Below, piece by piece: positions 53,050 through 61,802 of a DNA stretch of 64,000 nt. The notes under the pieces were generated by a model, which worked only from the letters and a program-made list of their open reading frames with translations, ran no database searches and was not told where the DNA came from. Origin of the DNA: Parasaccharibacter apium (GTDB taxonomy: Bacteria; Pseudomonadota; Alphaproteobacteria; Acetobacterales; Acetobacteraceae). The first letter of the stretch is position 1, and each line of letters opens with the position of its first letter. The stretch is from assembly GCF_002592045.1 (NCBI RefSeq), contig NZ_MEJG01000003.1:186001-250000 (forward strand), read 5' to 3'. A program made the position numbers and the translations under genes.

Positions 53050-53544
53050 ATGACACACCGCGCGTTCCGCTCTCTCCTTACCACGATGCTTGGCAGTGCT
53101 GCCTTGTTCGGCCTTGCCTCTTTAGGGGGCTGTGTGCGGCCTGCCGCACCCTATCTTGCCCAAGGGCAGCTCCTCAGTCAGGCAGGCTTTGTCGCACACC
53201 CCGCTAATACAACAGCCCGCTATGGGCTGATGAATAGCCTCCCCGATGGCAGCATCACCTACCGTATGGCCCCTGATGGCCAACGAATCTACCTGTATGC
53301 AGACCCTCTAGCCTGTGGTTGTGTCTATATGGGGGATGAACAAGCTTATGGGGCTCTTCAGGCCCATATCAAACAAACAATGAGCCACAAAAAGCACGCT
53401 CATCTCACTCCCTCACAGGAGCTTATCACTGCCATGACGGCAGAAAATCACCGCGATACAACACCGTGGGATTGGACCATCTGGAGCCCCGCTGCGGACC
53501 CTGATAGCAACCAACCCCGTCATATGATTGGTGATTACTGGTAA
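53050..53544 (+). CDS. Lipoprotein of unknown function
   Basis: 164 residues from ATG 53050 (a GTG at 53041 is also in frame). Signal peptide with lipobox LGGC; the mature protein has AGFVAHPANTTARYGLMNSLP, CGCVYMGDEQAY and a C-terminal acidic/aromatic region WDWTIWSP. No family recognised, though the pattern is that of small outer-membrane lipoproteins. It follows the GT25 gene directly and is probably co-transcribed. Convergent with flgN, 11 bases apart. Confidence 0.65.
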   Translation: MTHRAFRSLLTTMLGSAALFGLASLGGCVRPAAPYLAQGQLLSQAGFVAHPANTTARYGLMNSLPDGSITYRMAPDGQRIYLYADPLACGCVYMGDEQAYGALQAHIKQTMSHKKHAHLTPSQELITAMTAENHRDTTPWDWTIWSPAADPDSNQPRHMIGDYW

Positions 53545-53555
53545 AGGGTAATCTA

Positions 53556-54035
53556 TTAAACGCGGTTCTTAAGGGAGATGGTCGCGCGGGAAACATCAAC
53601 CCCGGCCTCTCCTGTCCGCCCATAGCCATGGCGGCTTTCTTCCATTGCACTCTCTATCAAAAACTGCATTACAGCCTCTTGCGTCACTACAGCACGCTGG
53701 AGAAGGGTACGATTTTGGGCTGCAATATCCGCAAATCGACTCTGCACTTGCCGGAAGCTCGCGGGCAAATTCTCAGCCCCTACCCCCGCTCGCCGCGCTT
53801 GCTCTACCAGAGTGGACAATTTTTCGATCCGTGCGGTTTTCTCTGGCAGTAAAGCCGTTGCTTCTGTCACATTCTCCGCTTCCAGCAGGCGATTTTCCTT
53901 CACCATAATTTCCGTTGCCTCGGTAAAAGCACGAATGAGAGCCGTGAAAGAAAATGTCTCTTTTGCCGTAAGGTCGCGCCCTGAGAAATGCCCTGCAACT
54001 TTACGAAGGGCTTGACCAAGCCTTAGCCTCTTCAT
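53556..54035 (-). CDS. flgN: FlgN-type flagellar export chaperone (probable)
   Basis: 159 residues, mostly helical. TALIRAFTEATEIMVKENRLLEAENVTEATALLPEKTARIEKLSTLVEQ fits the FlgN pattern of long antiparallel helices that chaperone hook-filament junction proteins FlgK and FlgL. Identity is inferred from helix pattern and position after flgI-flgJ. Its ATG overlaps the flgJ stop (ATGA). The C-terminus is basic and ends in SLKNRV. Confidence 0.7.
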   Translation of the reverse strand: MKRLRLGQALRKVAGHFSGRDLTAKETFSFTALIRAFTEATEIMVKENRLLEAENVTEATALLPEKTARIEKLSTLVEQARRAGVGAENLPASFRQVQSRFADIAAQNRTLLQRAVVTQEAVMQFLIESAMEESRHGYGRTGEAGVDVSRATISLKNRV

Positions 54036-54403
54036 CCTTTACGCCCCTTCATACTATGCCCTACCTGGGGAGAATGAGCCGCTTTTTCCTGCATCTCTTT
54101 CATCCGACCATAGACTTGATGAGCAATCCCAACCCCACCACTTCGGGCAACTTCCTTGCCGAGCTCCAACACTTGCATAGAGCGAAATTGCTTCTCTGCA
54201 TTACCACCACCAAAAGGTGCGGCAGAATTATCCACCGTATCGAACATCGGCTGTAACATCTCACCAAGAGCCATCGCCTCGAAATCCTGGGCGGTTTTAC
54301 GCGTCTTATCCTCCATAGCGGATGAACCAGCCGGAGAGGGCTGCGCTTTAGCTGTATGAGCTGTAACAGCAAAGCGCGCCGCCATTGTTGATGAAACATC
54401 CAT
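54032..54403 (-). CDS. flgJ: Rod-binding protein, FlgJ N-terminal domain only
   Basis: 123 residues. TRKTAQDFEAMALGEMLQPMF and EKQFRSMQVLELGKEVARSGGVGIAHQVYGRM are the rod-binding domain signature. The muramidase domain found in enteric FlgJ is absent, as in many alphaproteobacteria, where a separate lytic enzyme opens the peptidoglycan. Such an enzyme is encoded nearby at 55757-56761. It overlaps flgN by four bases and follows flgI by 18. Confidence 0.9.
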   Translation of the reverse strand: MDVSSTMAARFAVTAHTAKAQPSPAGSSAMEDKTRKTAQDFEAMALGEMLQPMFDTVDNSAAPFGGGNAEKQFRSMQVLELGKEVARSGGVGIAHQVYGRMKEMQEKAAHSPQVGHSMKGRKG

Positions 54404-54421
54404 ATAATGCGTCCCTTCTCC

Positions 54422-55594
54422 TTAGCGGACCTCAAGCTCGGCCTGCAAAGCTCCATCAGCCTTAATTGCCTGTAGGATGCTAATCATATCGCGTGGGCCA
54501 ACACCAAGGGCATTAAGCCCCGTCACCAAATTGGATAAAGACGGCCCATCAGAGAGAATCCCCATCTTATGCTCACGGTCTGTTGTCGCGTTAATCTGTG
54601 TTCGTGGCACAACAGCTGTCTGCCCCCCACCAAAGGCATTGGGTTGGACAACCTCTGGCGTGTTCGTCACCTGCACGGTGAGGTTACCTTGTGCGATAGC
54701 AACAGTCGTGATGCGGACATTCTCACCAATCACAATCGTACCGGCAGCCTCATCGACAATCACTTTCGCCATTGTATCAGGTGTGACGGTTAAATCCCCA
54801 ATCTCATACAACGCTTCTGACACATTCCGCCCTGCGAGATTCACTGCAACGGTCCGTGGGTCATCCACTCTGGCCGTTCCGCGCCCCATATGGCGGTTAA
54901 TGACATCCGCAATTCGCACCGCAGTCGTGTAGTTGGAGTTCTTCAACGCTAAATGGATAATACCACCCGCCCCTAAAAGAACGGGTACTTCACGCTCCAC
55001 AACCGCACCATTAGCGATATGACCACTTGTTGGGACGTTACGCGTTGCCGTTGCACCGGGGCCTTGTGCGGTAAAGGCATTTGTCACCAAAGAGCCTTGC
55101 GCAACAGCATAAACCTCACCATCAGCCGCTTGTAGAGGCGTTACAATCAACGTCCCGCCTGTCAGGCTTTGGGCATCCCCCACGGCGGAGACTGTTACGT
55201 CAATCCGGCTACCACCATGAGCAAAGGGGGGCAATGTTGCTGTGACCATCACCGCAGCCGTGTTATGTGTCTGTAACTGGATGGCTTTGTCGCGGATATT
55301 CACGCCAAGGCGGTTGAGCATGCCAATCAACGTCTCACGCGTAAACAGCGTATTGGTCAGGCGGTCGCCCGTGCCATTAAGACCGGCAACAAGACCATAC
55401 CCGACAAGTTGGTTGTCGCGTACGCCTTCATAATCCACAATATCCTTAATGCGTACAACAGAAGCATGCGCCGTACGGTCCCAACATGAACCGAACAACA
55501 CACTCCCTATAGCAATCATCATAGCATAGCGACGGATAGGCCAGCGTCTCCATGTCCACTGGGACAGCCCCCCGCAACGGCTTTTCAAAAACAT
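54422..55594 (-). CDS. flgI: Flagellar P-ring protein FlgI
   Basis: 390 residues with a signal region (MMIAIGSVLFGSCWDRTAHA). VRIKDIVDYEGVRDNQLVGYGLVAGLNGTGD, NAAVMVTATLPPFAHGGSRIDVTVSA and LNALGVGPRDMISILQAIKADGALQAELEVR are classical FlgI blocks. It forms the periplasmic ring around the rod. The start at 55594 has GGAG 11 bases ahead; a start at 55522 just before the hydrophobic core is also possible, because the basic leader of 24 residues is long. Confidence 0.95.
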   Translation of the reverse strand: MFLKSRCGGLSQWTWRRWPIRRYAMMIAIGSVLFGSCWDRTAHASVVRIKDIVDYEGVRDNQLVGYGLVAGLNGTGDRLTNTLFTRETLIGMLNRLGVNIRDKAIQLQTHNTAAVMVTATLPPFAHGGSRIDVTVSAVGDAQSLTGGTLIVTPLQAADGEVYAVAQGSLVTNAFTAQGPGATATRNVPTSGHIANGAVVEREVPVLLGAGGIIHLALKNSNYTTAVRIADVINRHMGRGTARVDDPRTVAVNLAGRNVSEALYEIGDLTVTPDTMAKVIVDEAAGTIVIGENVRITTVAIAQGNLTVQVTNTPEVVQPNAFGGGQTAVVPRTQINATTDREHKMGILSDGPSLSNLVTGLNALGVGPRDMISILQAIKADGALQAELEVR

Positions 55595-55756
55595 CAGGCA
55601 TAGTCTCCTACACCCCTAATCTAACCTTGCAGAAAGAATATACAAGGAAAATATTGGATTATAAGCCTTAAAATGCCCTATAATTTTCTTTATATAAAGA
55701 CATAAGAGAGGATCGTTTCATCCAGCGGGTGGTGAGAGACCATTCCGCCATTGTTT

Positions 55757-56761
55757 ATGCGGCTGGCTATGATGTTTATTCCCTTACAGTTCCGTTATAT
55801 CTGCGCCTTTCTGTTAGGGCTAAGTCCCTGCCCCAGCCTCATGGCACAAAGCATCTACCCTCCCATTGATCGTAGCCAATCCCGTTTATGCAGCGATGCT
55901 ACAGCACAGGTCGAACGTGCATTACGTTTACCAGATGGATTCCTCTCAGCCATCAGCCGTGTTGAAACAGGCCGCCCCGATAATAAGGGGGCACTCCTCC
56001 CCTGGCCATGGAGCATTAACGCAGCAGGAAGCGGGCATTTTTACGCCAGCCGGGAGGAAGCCATCGCCGCGGTGAAAGCCTTTCAACAACAAGGGATAAC
56101 CTCTATTGATGTCGGGTGCATGCAGGTTAATCTCCTCCATCACCCTACGGCTTTCCCCTCCTTAGAGATTGCCTTCGACCCCTATAATAATGCCCGTTAT
56201 GCGGGCATGTTCCTCCAAAAAATGCGCGATCAAACAGGCAGTTGGCCACGGGCTGTAGCAGCATATCACTCCCAGATTGCCAGCAATGGCACACCTTATC
56301 TTGAGCATGTCCTCCAGCAATGGGCCATCCCCCAAGGCGACCCCGCCCCCAATATCAGCCCCGCACCACATATTATGCCACATATGGGACCAAAACCGCC
56401 CATAGCGCCTAAACCCGCTACCGCCCCGTATCGCCCTTTCATCATTCGCCAAGCTGGGGATATGCCTGTAGGAAGTGGCATTAATCATGCAGGGACCGGG
56501 GCAAATGCCTTCCTCGCCCAACGCCACGCCCATCCCCCCCAGGCGATCGCACCTCAAACAACCGAGACGACAAACCCAGCACCTACTAATAACCTAAACA
56601 CACATCGCCCCTTCCGGCCTTTCCGAGGGCTTTTCCGCCCGACAATGCCGCCACCGCCCCATCAAAGGCTTAAAACCTCCCAAAATGGGCGCAATCTAGC
56701 CGCTTATCGGGCGATGGCTGTCCATAGCACGGCGGCTATGCCTTATATTCCCGCTTACTAA
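55757..56761 (+). CDS. SLT-family lytic transglycosylase
   Basis: 334 residues. A hydrophobic leader (YICAFLLGLSPCPSLMA) exports it. The transglycosylase domain (about 45-185) has catalytic Glu70 in SAISRVETGRPD, the ITSIDVGCMQVNLLHH block and PYNNARYAGMFLQKM...AVAAYHS. The C-terminal half is Pro/His/Ala-rich and probably disordered. It cleaves peptidoglycan glycan strands. Divergent from flgI and next to a FlgJ lacking a muramidase, it is the likely enzyme that clears a path for the rod, as SltF does in Rhodobacter (inference). ATG 55757 is preferred over TTG 55751. Confidence 0.85.
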   Translation: MRLAMMFIPLQFRYICAFLLGLSPCPSLMAQSIYPPIDRSQSRLCSDATAQVERALRLPDGFLSAISRVETGRPDNKGALLPWPWSINAAGSGHFYASREEAIAAVKAFQQQGITSIDVGCMQVNLLHHPTAFPSLEIAFDPYNNARYAGMFLQKMRDQTGSWPRAVAAYHSQIASNGTPYLEHVLQQWAIPQGDPAPNISPAPHIMPHMGPKPPIAPKPATAPYRPFIIRQAGDMPVGSGINHAGTGANAFLAQRHAHPPQAIAPQTTETTNPAPTNNLNTHRPFRPFRGLFRPTMPPPPHQRLKTSQNGRNLAAYRAMAVHSTAAMPYIPAY

Positions 56762-56774
56762 ACTAACTATTTTC

Positions 56775-57692
56775 TCAACGCCCTAAACGGCCCAATACCT
56801 CCCCTAAAAGCTGAGTAAGGCTCCCGAAACCCTCTTGTAATTGGGCTACTTGCTGCGACAACTGCCCTAACAAAAAACGCTCTTGATGGCTGCTCTGCAT
56901 TACATAAGCTTGCATCTCTTTAAAACGGCTTCCACCTCGTATGGCCTTGCGTATCGTCTCATTTTTATAAGCAAGAACATAATCATACGCGACCTCATAT
57001 CGGCTCGCATCACTCGCGTTACCGGCCTCTTGACGATGATGGTAAGAACATAAACTTTCTTGAATAATGCCAATTTCCCCTGCCAACATAATCCGTATAA
57101 ACAGGTCATGGTCCTCAACGTAATTTAGCTCCGCATCTACTCCACCCGCTTCCGCCAAAGCGGTCCGACGGAAGAGGAAAGCTATCGGCATCACAACAGA
57201 AAGGTACGAAAGATACAAACTGTAATCCACAATAGAGCCGCACCTTTTACCATATTGGTCCGTCCTATTATCAACGACGATATGTTCACCCTCCACATGC
57301 TCATACACATCGTAATTACTCGTTACCACACCAGCAAAAAACCGGGCTTGATCACACTCTAAATACGCTACTGTCTCCTCTAAAAACGCTGGCTCTAACG
57401 TATCGTCATCATCATGAATAAGAATATAAGGCTCATCAGAAGCTGCAAAAGCTAAAGCCAAGGCTTTACCACGCCCCACAGAATAAGGCAGATCCACACA
57501 AGAGAGCCGCTCCCCCCACCATGAGCCCTGCGCTGCAACGCAATCGCGCACTGCCGCAGGGTCTCCTCCATCATTGATGAGATGAATACGGAAATCCTGA
57601 AAACTCTGCCTCTGCAACCCCTCTAAGGCACGCTGTAAAAATAACGGGCGGTTTTTTGTCCTAACGACAACAGCCACTTTATAAGCAGACAT
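56775..57692 (-). CDS. Glycosyltransferase family 2
   Basis: 305 residues. VAVVVRTKNRPLFLQRALEGLQRQ, the first Asp region INDGGDPAAV and the metal-binding YILIHDDDDTLEPAFLEETV are the GT2 fold. Later NYVEDHDLFIRIMLAG is the usual acceptor-side motif with ED. The C-terminal 60 residues look coiled (LLGQLSQQVAQLQEGFGSL). GGAGGG precedes the ATG. It follows the TPR glycosyltransferase gene by three bases, so the two are one operon in the flagellar island. Confidence 0.88.
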   Translation of the reverse strand: MSAYKVAVVVRTKNRPLFLQRALEGLQRQSFQDFRIHLINDGGDPAAVRDCVAAQGSWWGERLSCVDLPYSVGRGKALALAFAASDEPYILIHDDDDTLEPAFLEETVAYLECDQARFFAGVVTSNYDVYEHVEGEHIVVDNRTDQYGKRCGSIVDYSLYLSYLSVVMPIAFLFRRTALAEAGGVDAELNYVEDHDLFIRIMLAGEIGIIQESLCSYHHRQEAGNASDASRYEVAYDYVLAYKNETIRKAIRGGSRFKEMQAYVMQSSHQERFLLGQLSQQVAQLQEGFGSLTQLLGEVLGRLGR

Positions 57693-57695
57693 CGC

Positions 57696-59330
57696 TCATC
57701 CCTCCGCAACACGTTGATGCAAAGCCATGCCCACCTCTTGTAGAACAGGAACAAAGGATAGTTCTTGAGCACGGAAAATACGCATTGTCGGGTACCATGG
57801 GGTCCGTTCCCCTTCATCACCCCAACGCCAACACGCATCCCAACGGCTCACAAGCCAGACCTCTCGTCCTAACGCCCCTGCCAGATGCAACGGTGCAGTA
57901 TCGACAGAAATCACAAGGTCCAGAGCCTCCATCAACGCTACCGTATCAGCCATATCCTGCACTTCATCCATCACGTCATAAACAGGTTGAGGCGTCTCTA
58001 CCCCCACAAGCTCACCACGGCGCGGACCATATTGTAAGCTGAAAAAATCTGCCTCAACGGTGCCAAAAGCCGCCATCATCTCTGCAAAGCTGCTCGACCG
58101 CCGCTTATCAGAAGCCACATCTTGCGCGCTCGTCCGCGCTTCGCCTGCCCATACTAAGCCTATACGCAAACGCCGCTGCGTAGCCTCTTGCCCCTGCGCA
58201 CCCCTATATTGGGCAATAGCGTTCTCTACAATCTGTGCAAAATGTGCCCGCCGCTCTGGCGGTACAGCAAGATAAGGCTTAAAGGGTGGCAACTCCGCAG
58301 GAGATTTGAGGTCACATAGATAAGGTAGGTCAGGAATAGGGCAGGAGAAATCATACTCTTTGGCTCGTTCTGGCGTCTTTAAAATGTCCGAAACGAGGCA
58401 CACCTCAACCATTGGGTAAGTCTCGGCCAACAAACGTGCCAAAGGAGGCAGGGAGGCTATGGTAATATGCCCCGCTTGACGGGCAATCTCTGGCAAAAAC
58501 CGAATAAACTGAACCGTATCCCCCAAACCCTGCTCTTGATAAAAAAGAATACGCTTCCCCGCTAAGGGTACATCCTTCGTTAAACGTGGTAAGTCTTTAT
58601 AAAACCAGCATGAAAGGTTAGGAATACGCGGCACACGCCGCACATAACGGGCAAAGCCTTCCTCATATTCACCAGCCTTCAACAAAGCCATAGAATAGCC
58701 AAATGATACAGCCTCATCACGGGAGGCAAGATCAATCCCTTTTTGATAATATACCATGGCCTCGCGCGAACGGTTCAAACGCTCTAAGGCACAACCCATA
58801 TTATTATAAAGCGCTGCGGAAGGCGTACCGTCCTTTAACCATGCTGCTAGGACACGTTCAGCCTGATCCGGCAGACCTGCCTCTAACAACCCCATTGAAA
58901 TATGCTCCCCCGCAAATAAGCGATGTTCGGGGTGATGTTGAGCAATCTCCATAAAAAGACTTATGGATTCCTCACGCGCTCCTGCGGCCATCAAAGCCCC
59001 TGCAAGACATAATTTCAATTCCCCCCGCAATGATGCCACAGCCCCATCGCCTGGCGGCATAAGCAGCAACGCTTTACGGAAGATTGCCACAGCAACCTCA
59101 TGCCGTGCTGTGTGATGTGTAAAAAATAGCCCCGCTGCTAACAATAAAGGCACATCGCTGCTCGCTTGTGCAGCCTGTAATGCAAGGCTAACCGCTTGCT
59201 CCTCTTGCCCGCAAGCACAAAGCTGTTGACAACATACGGTAAGAGCCTCTGGTGTTAAACCTTCCTTATTAGCTCCCTGCTGCATAGGCGATGCACCATC
59301 AGCCACATTGCTTTGTTCCACCATCGCCAT
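57696..59330 (-). CDS. TPR-containing glycosyltransferase
   Basis: 544 residues. The N-terminal half (about 20-235) is a tetratricopeptide-type solenoid, with repeats such as AALYNNMGCALERLNRSREAMVYYQKGIDLA. The C-terminal half is a GT-B domain: ILFYQEQGLGDTVQFIRFLPEIA, LRIGLVWAGEART, LDLVISVDTAPLHLAGALG and GERTPWYPTMRIFR. This architecture occurs in flagellin or adhesin glycosylation loci. ATG 59330 has GGGAGG six bases ahead; the frame also reads to 59378. Co-transcribed with the GT2 gene. Confidence 0.85.
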   Translation of the reverse strand: MAMVEQSNVADGASPMQQGANKEGLTPEALTVCCQQLCACGQEEQAVSLALQAAQASSDVPLLLAAGLFFTHHTARHEVAVAIFRKALLLMPPGDGAVASLRGELKLCLAGALMAAGAREESISLFMEIAQHHPEHRLFAGEHISMGLLEAGLPDQAERVLAAWLKDGTPSAALYNNMGCALERLNRSREAMVYYQKGIDLASRDEAVSFGYSMALLKAGEYEEGFARYVRRVPRIPNLSCWFYKDLPRLTKDVPLAGKRILFYQEQGLGDTVQFIRFLPEIARQAGHITIASLPPLARLLAETYPMVEVCLVSDILKTPERAKEYDFSCPIPDLPYLCDLKSPAELPPFKPYLAVPPERRAHFAQIVENAIAQYRGAQGQEATQRRLRIGLVWAGEARTSAQDVASDKRRSSSFAEMMAAFGTVEADFFSLQYGPRRGELVGVETPQPVYDVMDEVQDMADTVALMEALDLVISVDTAPLHLAGALGREVWLVSRWDACWRWGDEGERTPWYPTMRIFRAQELSFVPVLQEVGMALHQRVAEG

Positions 59331-59530
59331 AACATCCCTCCCTGCATGGTCTATGACACATCCAGCCTTATTAAACATGATTCCTAGACCATAATCATGC
59401 CATAATTGAACTTGCCGTGTAAGGCCTTAATGGCTATCCTATAACAAGAACAAGATTTAACTCAAAAAGGCCTTTAAAAGAGTTTTCTACCCCCTTCGGG
59501 GGATCGTTCATCGTCGTATAGTCAGCCAGG

Positions 59531-61117
59531 ATGACAATGCCCACTTCCTCTCCTCCTTCCCAACCCTCGCAGACACTCGCTGCTGATACATCCGCTAAGA
59601 GTGCCTCTCAGAGTGGCGGAGTATCACGTGGTTTGGGCGGGCAATTAGCAACCTTACTGCGTAATCCCTTCATATTATTTAAAACAGGAGGGCCAGCTTC
59701 CTCCCTAACAGCACGCCTACCGGGGACGGATATTCTGCTCGCTTTAGGGGTGATTTTGCTCATCTCTATCCTCATCGTCCCCTTACCGACGATGATTCTC
59801 GACCTCGGCTTATCGCTCTCCATTACATCTTCTGTCCTCATCCTGATGGTGGCGTTGTTTTTAGAGCGACCTTTGGATTTTACATCCTTCCCCACCCTCT
59901 TGCTGCTCACCACTATGTTCCGCCTCTCCTTAGAGGTCGCAACGACACGGCTTATCCTTAGCCATGGCAATGAAGGGGCCTATGCCGCAGGCCATGTTGT
60001 GGCCTCCTTCGGCGGCTTCCTCATGGGTAATGATGTAGTGATTGGCGGGATTGTTTTCTGCATCCTGCTCGTTGTCAATTTTATGGTCATTACCAAAGGG
60101 TCGGGCCGTATTGCGGAGGTCTCTGCCCGCTTCTTCCTCGATGCCATGCCCGGTAAACAAATGGCCATTGATGCCGACTTAGCCTCCGGAGCTATTAATG
60201 AGCGCGTTGCGCGTGGCAAAAGAAAAGAGTTGGAAGAAGAGAGCTCCTTTTACGGGGCTATGGATGGCGCGGCCAAATTCGTCCGCAATGATGCGATTGC
60301 GGGGATTCTCATCACCGCCATCAATATTCTAGGAGGGCTGACCATTGGTGTGCTGCGTCATAATATGCCCATCAGCGAGGCAGCGCAGACCTTCACCACC
60401 CTCACAATTGGTGATGGGTTAGTCTCCCAAATCCCAGCTTTGCTTGTCTCCCTTGCTGCGGGTATTGTCGTCACCAAGGGTGGGACGGATGGCTCTGCCG
60501 ATGTCACTTTGTTCCGTCAATTAGGCGGCAATGCAAAACCTCTGGCGATTGCAGCAACACTCTCCGCTGTTTTTGCGCTCATGCCGGGCCTGCCTGCCTT
60601 TCCCTTCCTCATGATTTCTATCGCAGCAGGGGTTGGGGCATGGGTCCGCTATAAAACGCCCAAACGTAATGAGGACGAGCCTGACCTGACCCAACCAGCA
60701 GCCCCCACCACACAACCCATTACCGAACTCCTCAAAATCGACCTTTTACGGTTGGAGATTGGCTTTGGCTTGCTCCCCCTTGCCAGCGGGGATGACGCCC
60801 AAATTACGCGACAAATCAAAGCATTACGGCGCAAAATGGCAACGGATATGGGGTTTATTACCCCTTCAGTCCGCATCCAAGATAATATCCAACTGCCAAC
60901 GGATCGCTACGTCATTAAGCTAAAAGAGATTGATATTGCCTCGGGGGAAGTACGGCCTAATCACCTATTGGCGATCTGCCCTACCCATAAAGACGGCCAA
61001 CCAACATTACCCGGTGAAAAAACCACCGAGCCATCTTTTCATCTCCCCGCGATATGGATTGACCCAAATTTAAAAAACAAGCAACAGACCAAGGCTATAC
61101 AGTTGTGGACCCGGTGA
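59531..61117 (+). CDS. flhA: Flagellar export gate protein FlhA, N-terminal part (frame 1)
   Basis: Encodes about 516 genuine FlhA residues and a 12-residue out-of-frame tail. Eight membrane helices are followed by the FHIPEP-type cytoplasmic loop (NDAIAGILITAINILGG). Then comes the start of the cytosolic domain, to PAIWIDPNL. FlhA is the export-gate receptor for chaperone-substrate complexes. Normal continuation (GYTVVDPVTVI...) lies in the -1 frame, beginning at the A run 61072-61077. Without frameshifting or repair this product lacks about 224 C-terminal residues and would probably be non-functional. Start 59531 or 59537; the latter has better spacing from CCAGG. Confidence 0.93.
   Translation: MTMPTSSPPSQPSQTLAADTSAKSASQSGGVSRGLGGQLATLLRNPFILFKTGGPASSLTARLPGTDILLALGVILLISILIVPLPTMILDLGLSLSITSSVLILMVALFLERPLDFTSFPTLLLLTTMFRLSLEVATTRLILSHGNEGAYAAGHVVASFGGFLMGNDVVIGGIVFCILLVVNFMVITKGSGRIAEVSARFFLDAMPGKQMAIDADLASGAINERVARGKRKELEEESSFYGAMDGAAKFVRNDAIAGILITAINILGGLTIGVLRHNMPISEAAQTFTTLTIGDGLVSQIPALLVSLAAGIVVTKGGTDGSADVTLFRQLGGNAKPLAIAATLSAVFALMPGLPAFPFLMISIAAGVGAWVRYKTPKRNEDEPDLTQPAAPTTQPITELLKIDLLRLEIGFGLLPLASGDDAQITRQIKALRRKMATDMGFITPSVRIQDNIQLPTDRYVIKLKEIDIASGEVRPNHLLAICPTHKDGQPTLPGEKTTEPSFHLPAIWIDPNLKNKQQTKAIQLWTR
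61069..61078 (+). other. flhA: Frameshift point in flhA: tandem slippery sequence
   Basis: In the upstream frame the bases read T TTA AAA AAC, which contains two overlapping X-XXY-YYZ heptamers (61069-61075 and 61072-61078). A -1 slip on either one continues as AAA CAA GCA, exactly the frame of the FlhA C-terminal part. One extra A (seven instead of six) would restore a continuous 740-codon gene. A programmed frameshift, a slippage mutation, or an assembly error are all compatible. Confidence 0.85.
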
Positions 61118-61752
61118 CGGTCATCATCACCCATCTCACCGAATCCATAAGCCAAAATCTAGGCGATTTGCTCACCTATACCGCTACGCAAGCCTTGCTG
61201 GATGACCTCCCCGCAGAGGAGCAAAAACTGGTCAATGACCTCATCCCCTCGCAAGTCTCACTCAGCACTGTACAACGGGTCCTGCAATCCTTATTGCAAG
61301 AGCGCATCTCCATCCGTGACTTGCCCACAATTTTGGAAAGCATTCAAGAAGGCCACGCTCTCGCTGCAAAAGGCATTAAGGCCCTCACAGCCCATGTCCG
61401 TATTCGCCTCTCCCGGCAAATCTGCAATAGCTATGTTGGGCCTTCAGGCTGCATCTCTATGATTACACTCTCCCCAGATTGGGAGAATAACATCCTCAAT
61501 AACACTGTTGGCAAAGGCGATGACCGCACCTTAGCCATGCCACCTGCCATGCTAGACCGCTTTGTCACTGCTCTACGCCAAACCTTCGACCAAACGGCGA
61601 CTTTGGGAGAGATGCCCGTCATCGTAACCACCTCTGCAACACGTGATTCTGTCCGAATGATTGTGGACCGTATCCGTCCCTCAGTGGCTGTTATGGCGCA
61701 AGCGGAAATCTACCCCCGTACCCGCATCCGTACTGTTGCAACAGTGAGCTAA
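61078..61752 (+). CDS. flhA: Flagellar export gate protein FlhA, C-terminal part (-1 frame)
   Basis: About 224 residues continuing FlhA in the -1 frame from CAA at 61078. DQGYTVVDPVTVIITHLTE, LVNDLIPSQVSLSTVQRVLQSLLQERISIRDLPTILESI and RIRPSVAVMAQAEIYPRTRIRTVATVS are conserved FlhA C-domain blocks. The last one is the C-terminal end. The frame is open and intact, so selection or a very recent lesion must be assumed. The only local start codon is GTG at 61105, without a ribosome site, so independent translation is unlikely. flhF follows. Confidence 0.9.
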   Translation, partial: QATDQGYTVVDPVTVIITHLTESISQNLGDLLTYTATQALLDDLPAEEQKLVNDLIPSQVSLSTVQRVLQSLLQERISIRDLPTILESIQEGHALAAKGIKALTAHVRIRLSRQICNSYVGPSGCISMITLSPDWENNILNNTVGKGDDRTLAMPPAMLDRFVTALRQTFDQTATLGEMPVIVTTSATRDSVRMIVDRIRPSVAVMAQAEIYPRTRIRTVATVS

Positions 61753-61802
61753 CCTTACTGATACCCTTATAGGCCATCCCCTCCTTTAACTGGATCACGC
61801 TC

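Noticed and set aside
61105-61752. Independent 215-aa gene starting at GTG 61105 downstream of flhA
   Set aside because: The sequence is the conserved C-terminal domain of FlhA and no ribosome site precedes the GTG; it is a frameshifted continuation, not a separate gene.
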